Shown: one piece after another, positions 8,786 through 17,477 of the stretch
How the letters are laid out: the number at the start of each line of letters is the position of its first letter
How positions within the stretch are numbered: position 1 is the stretch's first letter
Origin: Shuttleworthella satelles DSM 14600
GTDB lineage: Bacteria; Bacillota; Clostridia; Lachnospirales; Lachnospiraceae
NCBI RefSeq assembly: GCF_000160115.1
Contig: NZ_GG665867.1
Span: 486,053 to 550,052, forward strand
Reading direction: 5' to 3'
Length of the DNA stretch: 64,000 bases
The notes under the pieces: generated by a model
Database searches by the model: none
Told to the model about the DNA's origin: nothing
Seen by the model: only the letters and a program-made list of their open reading frames with translations
Made by a program: the position numbers and the translations under genes

Positions 8786-9513
8786 AATATCAGGTTTTGT
8801 TGGTAGATGATGAGCGGATCATTCTGGAAGGCTTTCGAAAACTTTTTGATTGGGAGAAGTATCATTGTGAGATTTCAGGGACAGCAATGGACGGTGATGA
8901 AGCAGTGATTATGGCTGACGATATAGGCCCGGACATTGTTGTCATTGATATCAATCTCCCAATCTGTTCGGGCCTGGAGGCTTTTCAACAGATGAAAGAG
9001 AAGAATCCGTCTGTGCATGGCATTATTGTCTCAGGCTATGACGATTTTACCTACTGTCAAAGCGCTTTGCGAATGTCCTTGGACGACTATATTCTGAAGC
9101 CGGTTGACTATGAAGTCTTTGGAAAGGTGATTCAGAAGACCATTGAGCGGATTGATCAGGAGAGAGCAGGGGAGTTCTTTCATTCAGAGGAGGAAGATCA
9201 GGGAACCGTACAGAACATGCTCCGGTGGATTCATGAGCATTATATGGATGATATCAGTCTGGAGATTTTATCCAGGCAATTTCATTTGAACGAATCATAC
9301 ATAAGTCAGCTCATTAAGCATAAAACCGGAAAGAATTACTCCGCCTACCTGGCAAAGATACGGTTTGAAAAAGCAAGAACAATGCTTCGTATGAGTGACA
9401 AGAGTATTAGCGAGATTGCGGAGAAGGTAGGGTATAGTGATTACCGTGCTTTTACGAGAGCATATAAGGCTTATATGGGGGTCCTTCCGTCCCATGATCG
9501 GGGATTCAAGTAA
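8782..9513 (+). CDS. YesN-type response regulator, REC plus AraC HTH
   Basis: A compact 243-residue response regulator. The receiver domain has acidic residues D-D-E near residue 10, phospho-acceptor Asp56 in VVIDINLP and the Lys in LKPVDYE. It joins almost directly to an AraC-type double helix-turn-helix (LSRQFHLNESYISQLIKHKT, then SISEIAEKVGYSDYRAFTRA). The long middle region of many YesN proteins is absent. The start is GTG 8782, inside the ARH stop (GTGA overlap). It most likely activates the importer genes at 2068 in response to the kinase at 5244. Confidence 0.88.
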   Translation: MKYQVLLVDDERIILEGFRKLFDWEKYHCEISGTAMDGDEAVIMADDIGPDIVVIDINLPICSGLEAFQQMKEKNPSVHGIIVSGYDDFTYCQSALRMSLDDYILKPVDYEVFGKVIQKTIERIDQERAGEFFHSEEEDQGTVQNMLRWIHEHYMDDISLEILSRQFHLNESYISQLIKHKTGKNYSAYLAKIRFEKARTMLRMSDKSISEIAEKVGYSDYRAFTRAYKAYMGVLPSHDRGFK

Positions 9514-9986
9514 AACGATAGATTCTCTGTTGGAGATTGCTATTAGCGCGATTTTGAAGAGTCATATCGTTTGCGAAGGGTGCCTGCTTTAAGCGAAATC
9601 AACAAAAATATAACAGAAAAATCTCACATATAGACGAAAAAGTGGTCATACTATTGAATTTTTTGTCGATGACAACAGGATACTCGCGGTGCCCGCGTTC
9701 CATTGTTTTGGGAAAGACTGGTCTGTGTGTCCAGGACGGGATATATCATAGCGGAGGATCACGATCCTAATTCAATCAACCGCGAGATGGCACTTTACAA
9801 TTTGGCAATGTACTACAAACAGATGCAGGTAACTCAAACAAAAGCAAATGCAAATAACTCAAATGAAAACGAAATCAGATAACAATAACTCAAATCAAGA
9901 AAGCAAAAATCAAAACAAAAGTAAAATAGAAGCTGAATAACTAAAATACTCATCTTGTATTTGCTAAAAATGCGCATATTATAAAA
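9514..9986 (+). other. Gene-poor AT-rich stretch with a 70-codon open fragment and AACTCAAA repeats
   Basis: No intact gene is seen. A stop-free frame at 9673-9882 without a proper start reads ...GYIIAEDHDPNSINREMA, then LYNLAMYYKQMQVTQTKA. It looks like the end of a lost gene that I do not recognise. Its 3' part merges into A/C-rich sequence where TAACTCAAA occurs at about 9830, 9854 and 9896. The same word recurs at about 11431. This resembles a decayed insertion site. Confidence 0.35.
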
Positions 9987-10384
9987 ATGAAGGAGGATCG
10001 CTTTACAGATAATCAGAGGATTGAGGAGAACATTCCGGTATTCCGACCATAAGAAGAGCGATGAGAGAAGCGGGGTTAAAAGAACCTGTTTTTGCCGACG
10101 AAAGAGGAAGCTTTTCTGTGACGCTCTATAAGGAAGCGCAGGTTACAGCTATTCATCAGGCAATGGGACAGAGCGATCAGGAGACCCGGCTGTTAGTATT
10201 CTTAGAGGAACCAAGGAACAGACAGGAGATCGCCGAATATTTGGGGATCGGAACAGTGAGCTATGCGATACAGGCTTATATTCATCCGCTTATTGAACGA
10301 GGACTTGTCAACATGACGATTCCGCAGAAACCCAGGAGCAGGAAACAGATGTATGTGAGGAGCGTAAATTATGGAAGAAAAAAA
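9987..10384 (+). pseudogene. C-terminal fragment of a RecG-like ATP-binding/helicase-family protein
   Basis: MKEDRFTDNQRIEEN in one frame continues after a frameshift near 10030 as GIPTIRRAMREAGLKEP and FADERGSFSVTLYKE. This is the usual tail of the AlbA_2-containing, RecG-annotated ATP-binding proteins. A winged-helix region follows (RQEIAEYLGIGTVSYAIQAY, then NMTIPQKPRSRKQMYVR). The catalytic N-terminal part is missing. In the present sequence its frame runs straight into the DUF4261 gene because of a one-base change in the A run at 10378-10384; with one more A it would stop just after that run. Confidence 0.6.
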
Positions 10385-11275
10385 CACAATGAAAAGCAAC
10401 AAATCCTCCGTCAGGATTTATCTGAAAAGGAGGAGCGTCCAGGCGGAATTTTTCTGGTTCATCTATTGATGGAGGAAGCCTGTGCCCTCCCTTCAAGGGA
10501 GAAGATGATGGAGACCATGACCAGGCATTTGGGGGTGCTTGACTGTGTCAACTATGACGACAAGAGCGCGGCCTGCTTTTCTCCCAGGGAATATTTCATG
10601 GAAAGCGAAGACGGAAAAAGCTTTTCGCCCATTCTCTTTGTATCTGTCTGCGAAAAGATTGAGAAGCCCATCTTAAATGAGCTGGAATTAACCCAGCTAT
10701 GGGACTGCCCTGATGGGGAGGAGATTCTGGCGTCCTGTCCTTATCAAATCATTGCATCGGATATGATGGCGGCATGCCTTGACTATAAGCAGAGAGCCAA
10801 GATGCTGGTTCGCTATATGCAAGCCCTGGCGGAGCTGTTCCCGACAGCAAGGGCATTTGTTTTTGAGACATCCAAGAAGATGCTGACTACAGAGGAGATT
10901 GCCTCCTGCGAGCAGGACGGGGAACTATGCTTTCTTCGTTATGCAGTGAATATTCGATTCTTTAAGATTCGGGGGACAGACGACTGTATGGTGGACTCGG
11001 TCGGAATGAGCACCCTCTTCCTGCCGGATGTGCAGTATCATTACCACGGACTGAAAGTGGAGGAGGTCGTAAAACATGCCTATGATGTACTGATCTATAT
11101 GTTTGAGCAGGACTGCCCTTTTGAGAATGGGGATTCTGTCGCAGGCCTGCGAGAGGGTCAGTATGATGATGCGGTGCCTTGGAAAGTATATTATGAGGAA
11201 GCCTTGATTCAGCCGGTTCGCCAGGTTGTTGATGTAGATACAGGAGAGTATGCGGCCGGGAAGCGGGAAGAGTAG
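10371..11275 (+). CDS. DUF4261-family protein with a frameshift at an A7 run near its start
   Basis: The main frame (ERPGGIFLVHLLMEEACALP, later MVDSVGMSTLFLPDVQYHYH) matches the DUF4261 family, whose function is unknown to me. The natural start appears to be ATG 10371, placed 8 nt after GAGGAG. That start is out of frame with the body. Adding one A to the seven A's at 10378-10384, or a -1 slip on A_AAA_AAC, gives MEEKKHNEKQQ or MEEKNHNEKQQ followed by ILRQDLSEKEERPGG, a natural-looking N terminus. As written, the body is instead fused in frame to a helicase tail upstream. It is either a recent frameshift, a sequencing error or recoding. Confidence 0.6.
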
Positions 11276-11537
11276 ATGCAGGAGAGCTATTGCAGGCTGG
11301 GGGTCTTTGGGTCAGATCCTGGGAAAAAGCATTATAAGAGCATGAGGAGGATCATGAATTTTCCGATATACTATAAAAAGAAAGGCGCCATTATAAAAGA
11401 ATAAAACGAGGAGGAAGATTCCTTTACAAATGAGTAACTCAAACTTCCTACATCAAAAGTGAGTTTTCAAGGTTCGCGGACATTTCCCGTGTGGGAAGTT
11501 TCAGTTAATCATTGAAAACCACTGGAAGGCTCTCTTA
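11276..11537. other. Intergenic region with partial copy of the 9980 leader
   Basis: At about 11388-11425 the sequence ATTATAAAAG...GAGGAGGAAGAT...TTTACAAATGAG resembles 9979-10012 (ATTATAAAAATGAAGGAGGAT...TTTACAGATAAT). It is followed by another TAACTCAAA. This suggests a short duplication. Otherwise I see nothing in this gap between two convergent genes. Confidence 0.35.
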
Positions 11538-12227
11538 TCAATCATCTTCCCACTTTGGATATTCATTGCAGAGCAGGCGATAAGGCGGCTCATCTTCTTC
11601 GATTTCCGGGAATCTTCCAATTGGTTCATAGAAGCAGTTGTCGTGCTCATCGTCATTGCACATGGAAACTTCTCCCAGCAGCACAGGGCCGCTTCCTGGT
11701 TCCAGTTCGAAATCATGGTACATATTCTGGAAAACCGTGATACTTTCTCCCGGAGTCAGCCGTACCTGGGTTCCTGCGGGCACTGTATGGGCACGTCCAT
11801 CGCAATGCACGGTCACTGGCGTATCGGCAAACTCGCCCTCCGGCGTAGAATTGTATACACGGATCAGCACATTTCCACCGCCTCGGTTGATGATATCTTC
11901 CATTTTATACCAATGAAAATGCATAGGAGCCATCTGTCCTTCTTTGATATACAGGAGCTTTTCCGCATAAGGCTTCGGATACTGCTCTTTTTTCTTCGGA
12001 TTGCCATTTCTCAAAGTAATCAGGGAAAATCCCACTTTGTCAAATCGGTCCAGACCATAATCCGTGATATCCCAGCCAAGCATATTGTCCCTGATCTCAT
12101 CATACTCATGATCCATGCCTTGCCAATCCTCCGGCGTCAGATTGCAAAATGGCGGCAGCGCAATCCGGTACTCCCGGATCATGGCTTCCATCTCTTTTAA
12201 GGCTTTGTTGATCTCTGAACGCTTCAT
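11538..12227 (-). CDS. D-lyxose/D-mannose isomerase (cupin type)
   Basis: A 229-residue cupin isomerase of the D-lyxose isomerase family (E. coli Z5688-like, about 227 residues). It interconverts D-lyxose and D-xylulose and usually also D-mannose and D-fructose in the cytoplasm. The metal site is visible as M-H-F-H-W-Y-K-M-E-D, with a later His in NMYHDFELEP. The family-typical openings ALPPFCNLTPEDW and the cupin strand GGGNVLIRVYNST are intact. It is the last gene of a minus-strand operon after an ABC importer, 63 bp after the second permease, so the imported glycan probably yields mannose or lyxose. Confidence 0.85.
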   Translation of the reverse strand: MKRSEINKALKEMEAMIREYRIALPPFCNLTPEDWQGMDHEYDEIRDNMLGWDITDYGLDRFDKVGFSLITLRNGNPKKKEQYPKPYAEKLLYIKEGQMAPMHFHWYKMEDIINRGGGNVLIRVYNSTPEGEFADTPVTVHCDGRAHTVPAGTQVRLTPGESITVFQNMYHDFELEPGSGPVLLGEVSMCNDDEHDNCFYEPIGRFPEIEEDEPPYRLLCNEYPKWEDD

Positions 12228-12290
12228 GTGATACCCCTCATTGTTTTTCCTATTCCGCTTATGTTTGTCAGCACAACAAGTGTACAGTCT

Positions 12291-13121
12291 TCATCCCTTC
12301 ACCGATCCGGCAACCATCCCGGCAACAATTTTTTTGTTGAAGAGGAGAAAGAGAACCAACATCGGGAGTGTAATTAAGATGACATCTGCGAAGAGCAGAT
12401 TGTAGTCACTTGAGAACTGCCCCTTGTAGTTGTAGAGGGTGAGCTGGACGGTCGCGTTTTTTGCGCCGGGAAGAAAATATAGAGGATTGGTGAAGTCGTT
12501 GAAGATGGTCACTGCATCTAAAATGAGGACGGTTGCATGTATCGGTTTCAGCAGTGGAAGAATGATGTCGAAGAAGATGCGCGTGTTACTGCAGCCGTCG
12601 ATGCAGGCGGCTTCCTCCAGTTCGACCGGGATAGAAGCCATATAGCCCCTGTAGAGCATGATGGTGAATGGAAGTTGAAGAGCAATCTCAATCATAACCA
12701 TTCCGAACATCGTTTTATAGAGATGCATTTTCTGAAGAAGAGATATGGTTGGCAGAATGGCAGCAGGAATCATCAGTCCAAGCATAATAAGCCACTGTAT
12801 CGCTCGAGTAGGCTTGTCGTGCCTGCGTTGAATGACATATCCGGCCATGGAACTGCAGATGATCAAACCGATGACGGAACATATGGTAAGGATGGTGCTG
12901 TTTTTGAATGCCGTCAGCAACTGAAAATTGTTTTTCACTAAAACCTGGATATAATTCTCAAAATGCAATTCGCTTGGCCAGGCGATGCTGAGTTTGTTTG
13001 CCTCTGCGGATGATTTTATGGAATTCACAAACATGAAGTAAAAGGGGACGATGAAGAGAAAAATAGCGAAAATACTCCCTATAACCCCGCTGATCAGGCC
13101 TTCTCTCTTGGGTTTATTCAT
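12291..13121 (-). CDS. Sugar ABC transporter permease (MalG-like)
   Basis: A 276-residue membrane protein with six hydrophobic segments (first: GVIGSIFAIFLFIVPFYFMF), an EAA loop ELEEAACIDGCSNTRIFFDI and the terminal AGMVAGSVKG. It overlaps the upstream permease by 4 bp and is followed by the lyxose isomerase. Together with the gene at 13118 it forms the translocation pore for the binding protein at 14086. No ATPase is encoded nearby. Confidence 0.87.
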   Translation of the reverse strand: MNKPKREGLISGVIGSIFAIFLFIVPFYFMFVNSIKSSAEANKLSIAWPSELHFENYIQVLVKNNFQLLTAFKNSTILTICSVIGLIICSSMAGYVIQRRHDKPTRAIQWLIMLGLMIPAAILPTISLLQKMHLYKTMFGMVMIEIALQLPFTIMLYRGYMASIPVELEEAACIDGCSNTRIFFDIILPLLKPIHATVLILDAVTIFNDFTNPLYFLPGAKNATVQLTLYNYKGQFSSDYNLLFADVILITLPMLVLFLLFNKKIVAGMVAGSVKG

Positions 13122-13981
13122 TGAATCGCCTCCTCACGTTTATTTAAGAAGTGTTGCAGGGGGAATGTAATCAGCGAGATCAGGATCAGCATAATGACAT
13201 TACCCGCTGTTGAAAGTCCATAGAAGCCAAATGCATACTGCTTATAGATGACAGAGGCCATGACGTCAGTCGAAAAGCCGGGGCCACCTCCGGTCATTGC
13301 CCAGATCAGGTCAAATGAGCGCAGGCCACCAATGAGAGACAGGATGATGATTGAGTTCTGTGCCGGTGCTACCAAGGGGAGAGTGATGTAACGGATTTTC
13401 TGCCAAAAGTTTGCACCGTCAATTTGAGCCGCCTCGTAGTAGTTGGAATTGATGGACTGGATGCCGGCAATGTAGATGACGAGGGAGATGCTTAGGCCCT
13501 TCCAGACGTCTACAGCAATGATGCTAAATAGGGCCAGCTTCTCATCGCCGAGGAAATTTATGGCAGGAAGTCCGAGGGATGTAATCAGGTGGTTGAAAAG
13601 GCCTTTTGTTGGGTGCATAAGATAGCCGAAGGCCAGCCCGATTGCCATGGCAGAGACAAGGTTTGGAAAGAAGACGGCAGAGCGGATAAAGCCCTTGGCT
13701 CTTACCTTGCCACAGAGGAAGACAGCGATAAAAAAAGCAATCACTACCTTTAAGCCTGACGTCAGAAAAGCATAAATAAGTGTATGAGGAATCGAAGAGT
13801 TCAGGGACTTGTCTTTGAAAAAAGTAATGTAGTTATTAAGTCCACAGAAACGCGTTGAATCAAACGTCCACACGGTCAGGCTATAGTAGAAGGATTGGAT
13901 GATTGGAATCAGAAAAAAGATCAAAAAAATAGCCAGCGCCGGGACTAAAAACCAAAAGGAATATCTCGATTTTTTTTTCAT
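13118..13981 (-). CDS. Sugar ABC transporter permease (MalF-like)
   Basis: A 287-residue permease starting MKKKSRYSFWFLVPALAIFL, with an EAA loop YEAAQIDGANFWQKIRYITLP. The ATG at 13981 is chosen over an upstream in-frame start at 13999 because GGAGGACTCCC directly precedes it. A perfect hairpin at 14045-14073 separates it from the binding-protein gene upstream, and its stop overlaps the next permease. Confidence 0.87.
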   Translation of the reverse strand: MKKKSRYSFWFLVPALAIFLIFFLIPIIQSFYYSLTVWTFDSTRFCGLNNYITFFKDKSLNSSIPHTLIYAFLTSGLKVVIAFFIAVFLCGKVRAKGFIRSAVFFPNLVSAMAIGLAFGYLMHPTKGLFNHLITSLGLPAINFLGDEKLALFSIIAVDVWKGLSISLVIYIAGIQSINSNYYEAAQIDGANFWQKIRYITLPLVAPAQNSIIILSLIGGLRSFDLIWAMTGGGPGFSTDVMASVIYKQYAFGFYGLSTAGNVIMLILISLITFPLQHFLNKREEAIQ

Positions 13982-14044
13982 GGGAGTCCTCCATAACAAT
14001 GGAATATATACTTCGCGAGTATTCCATTGTCGTGTATAAAGGTT

Positions 14045-14073
14045 CTGCAGCAGTGGTTAAACCACTGCTGCAG
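14045..14073 (-). other. Perfect intercistronic hairpin after the binding-protein gene
   Basis: Two perfectly complementary 14-nt arms, CTGCAGCAGTGGTT and AACCACTGCTGCAG, surround a single A (a slightly open loop in practice). It lies 12 bp after the binding-protein stop and before the permease. The position matches the hairpin at 3453-3488 in the other importer operon and suggests differential mRNA stability or partial termination. Confidence 0.65.
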
Positions 14074-14085
14074 GGAGTAGAAGGG

Positions 14086-15399
14086 TTATTTCCAATTGAA
14101 TCCCAGCTGATTTGCGGAGAGCTTGCAGTCGTCATCGTATCTTTGGGCCGCATCTTTCCCATTTAGCTGACCAAGGGAGAGGGCAGATGTGATCTGCTCA
14201 CAACTATTTCCCTTTATAGGGGTCTGGTACTCTAGTGCGGGGGTGGTTTTTCCCTGATCGAAGTATTTTTGCATGTCGACACGAATGGCAGGACATACGG
14301 TGTCAGGAAGCTTGTAGCCCTTGAGACAGGAGGGACCATTTGCTCCCATCGCCTTTACGTATTCATTGACATTTTCATCCTCATACCAGAAATTAAGGAA
14401 GGCCATGGCAGCCTCTTTTTGCTGGCTGTCTTTGCTGACATACCATGCCTGTGGCTCCCATACGGTGAGACCTGTCTTGCTGGCATCCGTTCCGGGAATA
14501 GGGAATACACCGAGTTTATCAGCACAATCAGGGTGCTTTGCGATCATTTCTCCAATTGCCTGGGTCAGAATAATCCAATGAGTGGCTTTTCCAACAGACA
14601 TATCTTCAATGCCATCCTGATACTTGGCGGCTGATCCGTCGGCATTATAATATGAAGTAAGATCCTCATATTTTCGGAAACTCTCCAAAGCGGCTTTTGT
14701 TGTGGCGAATTTTGCTTTCCCAGCCTCGAATTCCTGGGCAAAATTCGGGTCGCTTGTTATCACATTATGATTGTCACCCAGGAAAAGAACCTGTGTGGTC
14801 CAGGTGTCGCCATTGGACAGATAACAGGGAGTTTTTCCGGCCTTTTTGAGTGTTTCACAGTTCTTTAGAAATTCGTCCCAGGTATTGGGAACTTTTAGTC
14901 CCAGGGATTCGTAATCAGGTTTCCAATATACAATAGCGCCGGCCTGTGTTGTTGAGAATGGCGCACCATAAATTTTGTCATTTACGGAGACACACTTTTT
15001 GAAGTTATCATCGAAGCGGGCTGTCATTTTTTGATCCGTCATATCAGCAAAGTACTGTGTCGGATTTAAGGATAAAAATTTTGAGCCGCTGTTATAGTTG
15101 AAGATATCGGGTAAATCGCCTGAGGCGAGTTTGGTCTTTAAGACATTATCCCCATCACTGCCACTGGGAGCTATTTCAATCTCAAATTGCATACCAAGCT
15201 TCTCGGTTGCTTTATCCATGATTGCCCTGGTGGTAGAGTTTATCTCGATATTGCCACCCCAAACTTTTAAGGTTACGCCGGTGTAGGGCTTATCACCCTG
15301 GCTACTCTTTTTGTCGTTGCCAGATGTTCCGCACCCGGCGAGCATACCAACAGATAAAGACAATGCAAGTAACATAGATACTAGTTTCTTCGCCCTCAT
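14086..15399 (-). CDS. Sugar ABC transporter substrate-binding lipoprotein
   Basis: A 437-residue family-1 solute-binding lipoprotein. The signal sequence MRAKKLVSMLLALSLSVG ends in lipobox M-L-A-G-C (Cys22), followed by GTSGNDKKSS and the mature domain starting YTGVTLKVWGGNIEIN. AGGAGGGTATCT precedes the ATG. It is the first gene of the minus-strand importer operon and divergent from the sensor kinase at 15579, which probably regulates it. Ligand unknown; the isomerase at the end of the operon points to a mannose- or lyxose-containing glycan. Confidence 0.88.
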   Translation of the reverse strand: MRAKKLVSMLLALSLSVGMLAGCGTSGNDKKSSQGDKPYTGVTLKVWGGNIEINSTTRAIMDKATEKLGMQFEIEIAPSGSDGDNVLKTKLASGDLPDIFNYNSGSKFLSLNPTQYFADMTDQKMTARFDDNFKKCVSVNDKIYGAPFSTTQAGAIVYWKPDYESLGLKVPNTWDEFLKNCETLKKAGKTPCYLSNGDTWTTQVLFLGDNHNVITSDPNFAQEFEAGKAKFATTKAALESFRKYEDLTSYYNADGSAAKYQDGIEDMSVGKATHWIILTQAIGEMIAKHPDCADKLGVFPIPGTDASKTGLTVWEPQAWYVSKDSQQKEAAMAFLNFWYEDENVNEYVKAMGANGPSCLKGYKLPDTVCPAIRVDMQKYFDQGKTTPALEYQTPIKGNSCEQITSALSLGQLNGKDAAQRYDDDCKLSANQLGFNWK

Positions 15400-15578
15400 A
15401 GATACCCTCCTGGAATTGTAGATTTCGAGCTAAACTCGATCAACTGTATAAAAGATAACAGGATATGTCCCGGGAATACATGGACAATAATGGCAGAAGG
15501 CATGGATTTTTCAAAATAGTGGAAGTGAATATGAGAGTCTGTTAGCCTAAAAGAAATAAGGGAAGAGGGGATGGCTTT

Positions 15579-17396
15579 ATGCATATGTGTCGATTGTTTC
15601 GAACCTTTCGATCAAAGATGATTGCACTGTTATTACTTCTTACATTGCTGGCTACTCTGCTGCTGACGGTGATCTCGATCTATTCTGTAAGTGATCACTC
15701 CAAACTGCAGTTGACACAGGCAATGGGGCAGGTCGCAAATAACAAATTGGGGCAAGTCAGTGCTCAATATAATGTGATGGAGGATTCCATTCAGTTTATT
15801 CTCTCTAATCCGGAGATGCTTCAATCAATTACGGCGTTGAGTCATGAAGGAGATTCGCATTACTCGACAGATTACATTAACACAGCGAAAAAATCACTTG
15901 CCCGTGAGATGCGTCTGAACTATTTGGGACAAAATGTCTATCGGGTTCTTTATTATAATGAGTTCGGCCAGGTGTATAGCTCATCGAATGCGCAGACAGG
16001 AAGAATTGTCGAGACTTTTGATTTGACGAAAATCCCTTATATTACATCTGCAAATAAAAAACCGGGAAAAAATATTCTGGTGGCGCCACATACCGATAAT
16101 TGGGGATATTCAGAAAAACCAATGGTTTATTCCGTAGTCAAAGAAATCTATGGAGAGAATCTCGGCTATTTGGAAGTCCAAAATAAACAGGATCATGGAA
16201 TGAACATAACCGATATCCCCAAAGGTTTTTTTGTCACGATTTTATTAAATGGGAAGGACATTCTTTTCACGAATGCGGCAGATTCGGATTTTGTGAAATA
16301 TCAAACGTCCATGGCGGCCAGTGGGAATTCCACGATGGAGAACAGCTATCAGGGAGATCGCAAACTTACAGTGATTTCCAGGGATAAGAAACGTGATGTG
16401 TGTATTGTGGTTTCCTGTAGTGAGGAGATCGCACTTTTATCGTACTTGAAGTTTTCACCTGTTTTTATTGGGAGTATTCTGCTTTTTATTATTTGTTCTA
16501 TTCTGCTGTTGCTTTTAGTAATACGGCGGCTCCTCAGACCCTTATCCTTGATCCAGGGGATGATAGAGCAAACAAGTCTGGAGACGATTCCGAATCTGGA
16601 ATTGCATTATCACAATTATGACAGCGAAGAGTTCGTACACATTCAAAAGGCATATATCCACATGGCACAGAGACTGAGAGAGGCTATCAGCAAGGAAAAC
16701 AGTGCGGAGTTTCTTCGCCTGCAGGCACAGTTTGACATGCTACAGGCTCAGGTGAATCCTCACTTTATTTACAATGTACTTAATATTATCTCTGCGCAAG
16801 CGGTCGCAGAGAACAGTGAGGAGATTTGTGATACCTGTAGCGAGTTGGCGGAAATGCTTCGTTATTCTACGGATACCACAGAACGATACGTTCCCTTGAA
16901 AAAAGAAATCGAAGGGCTGGAGCACTACATCTATTTACTGCAGGCAAGATGGCAGGATAAGATCGTGTTTGAGATATCAATTGTAGAGGATATGCAGTCG
17001 ATTCTTGTTCCGAAAATGTTCCTGCAACAGCTTATTGAGAATTGTGTCTCACATGCTTTTACTCAAATTAAGGATATTCGCGAAGTTGTAGTAAAGGGCT
17101 ATATCAATGAAGAAGGATATTATGTCCTGGAAGTTTTTGATAATGGTGCGGGGTTCTCTGAAGAGAGTCTGGTTCGGTTGCAAGGGGCCTTTGATCGTGT
17201 GAAGAGGAAACTTAAAAATCTGGATCGTAATATCGAGGATAAAATCGGTGGCATGGGGCTGAAAAATGCGTATGCAAGACTTTATATTCTGTATGGAACT
17301 TATATGCATATGTTTATCGGCAATAACGAAAAAGGAAGCGCATTTATCAAGGTTATCTTCCGAAAGAGCTTAGATGATTCAAAAATCCATGACTAG
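15579..17396 (+). CDS. YesM-type sensor histidine kinase
   Basis: A 605-residue membrane histidine kinase. TM1 is MIALLLLLTLLATLLLTVIS near residues 15-35, TM2 near residues 292-315 (FIGSILLFIICSILLLLLVI), then a HAMP-like linker. The His_kinase domain carries His395 in NPHFIYNVLN, an N box (ENCVSHAF) and a G box (DNGAGFS). GGAAGAGGGG lies upstream of ATG 15579. It is divergent from the ABC importer at 14086 and upstream of the rhamnosidase. No response regulator is adjacent; the nearest free one is at 22998 on the other strand, beyond the AbiE insertion. Confidence 0.86.
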   Translation: MHMCRLFRTFRSKMIALLLLLTLLATLLLTVISIYSVSDHSKLQLTQAMGQVANNKLGQVSAQYNVMEDSIQFILSNPEMLQSITALSHEGDSHYSTDYINTAKKSLAREMRLNYLGQNVYRVLYYNEFGQVYSSSNAQTGRIVETFDLTKIPYITSANKKPGKNILVAPHTDNWGYSEKPMVYSVVKEIYGENLGYLEVQNKQDHGMNITDIPKGFFVTILLNGKDILFTNAADSDFVKYQTSMAASGNSTMENSYQGDRKLTVISRDKKRDVCIVVSCSEEIALLSYLKFSPVFIGSILLFIICSILLLLLVIRRLLRPLSLIQGMIEQTSLETIPNLELHYHNYDSEEFVHIQKAYIHMAQRLREAISKENSAEFLRLQAQFDMLQAQVNPHFIYNVLNIISAQAVAENSEEICDTCSELAEMLRYSTDTTERYVPLKKEIEGLEHYIYLLQARWQDKIVFEISIVEDMQSILVPKMFLQQLIENCVSHAFTQIKDIREVVVKGYINEEGYYVLEVFDNGAGFSEESLVRLQGAFDRVKRKLKNLDRNIEDKIGGMGLKNAYARLYILYGTYMHMFIGNNEKGSAFIKVIFRKSLDDSKIHD

Positions 17397-17477
17397 ATGA
17401 GGATCAAATCCATGGATACCGGGTTATTTACCGGATAGAATCAAAATGTGGATTCTACAGAAGGGGGTAATCTATCT

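Noticed and set aside
11643-12200. 185-codon plus-strand frame
   Set aside because: Antisense to the D-lyxose isomerase, whose frame carries the complete cupin metal motif.
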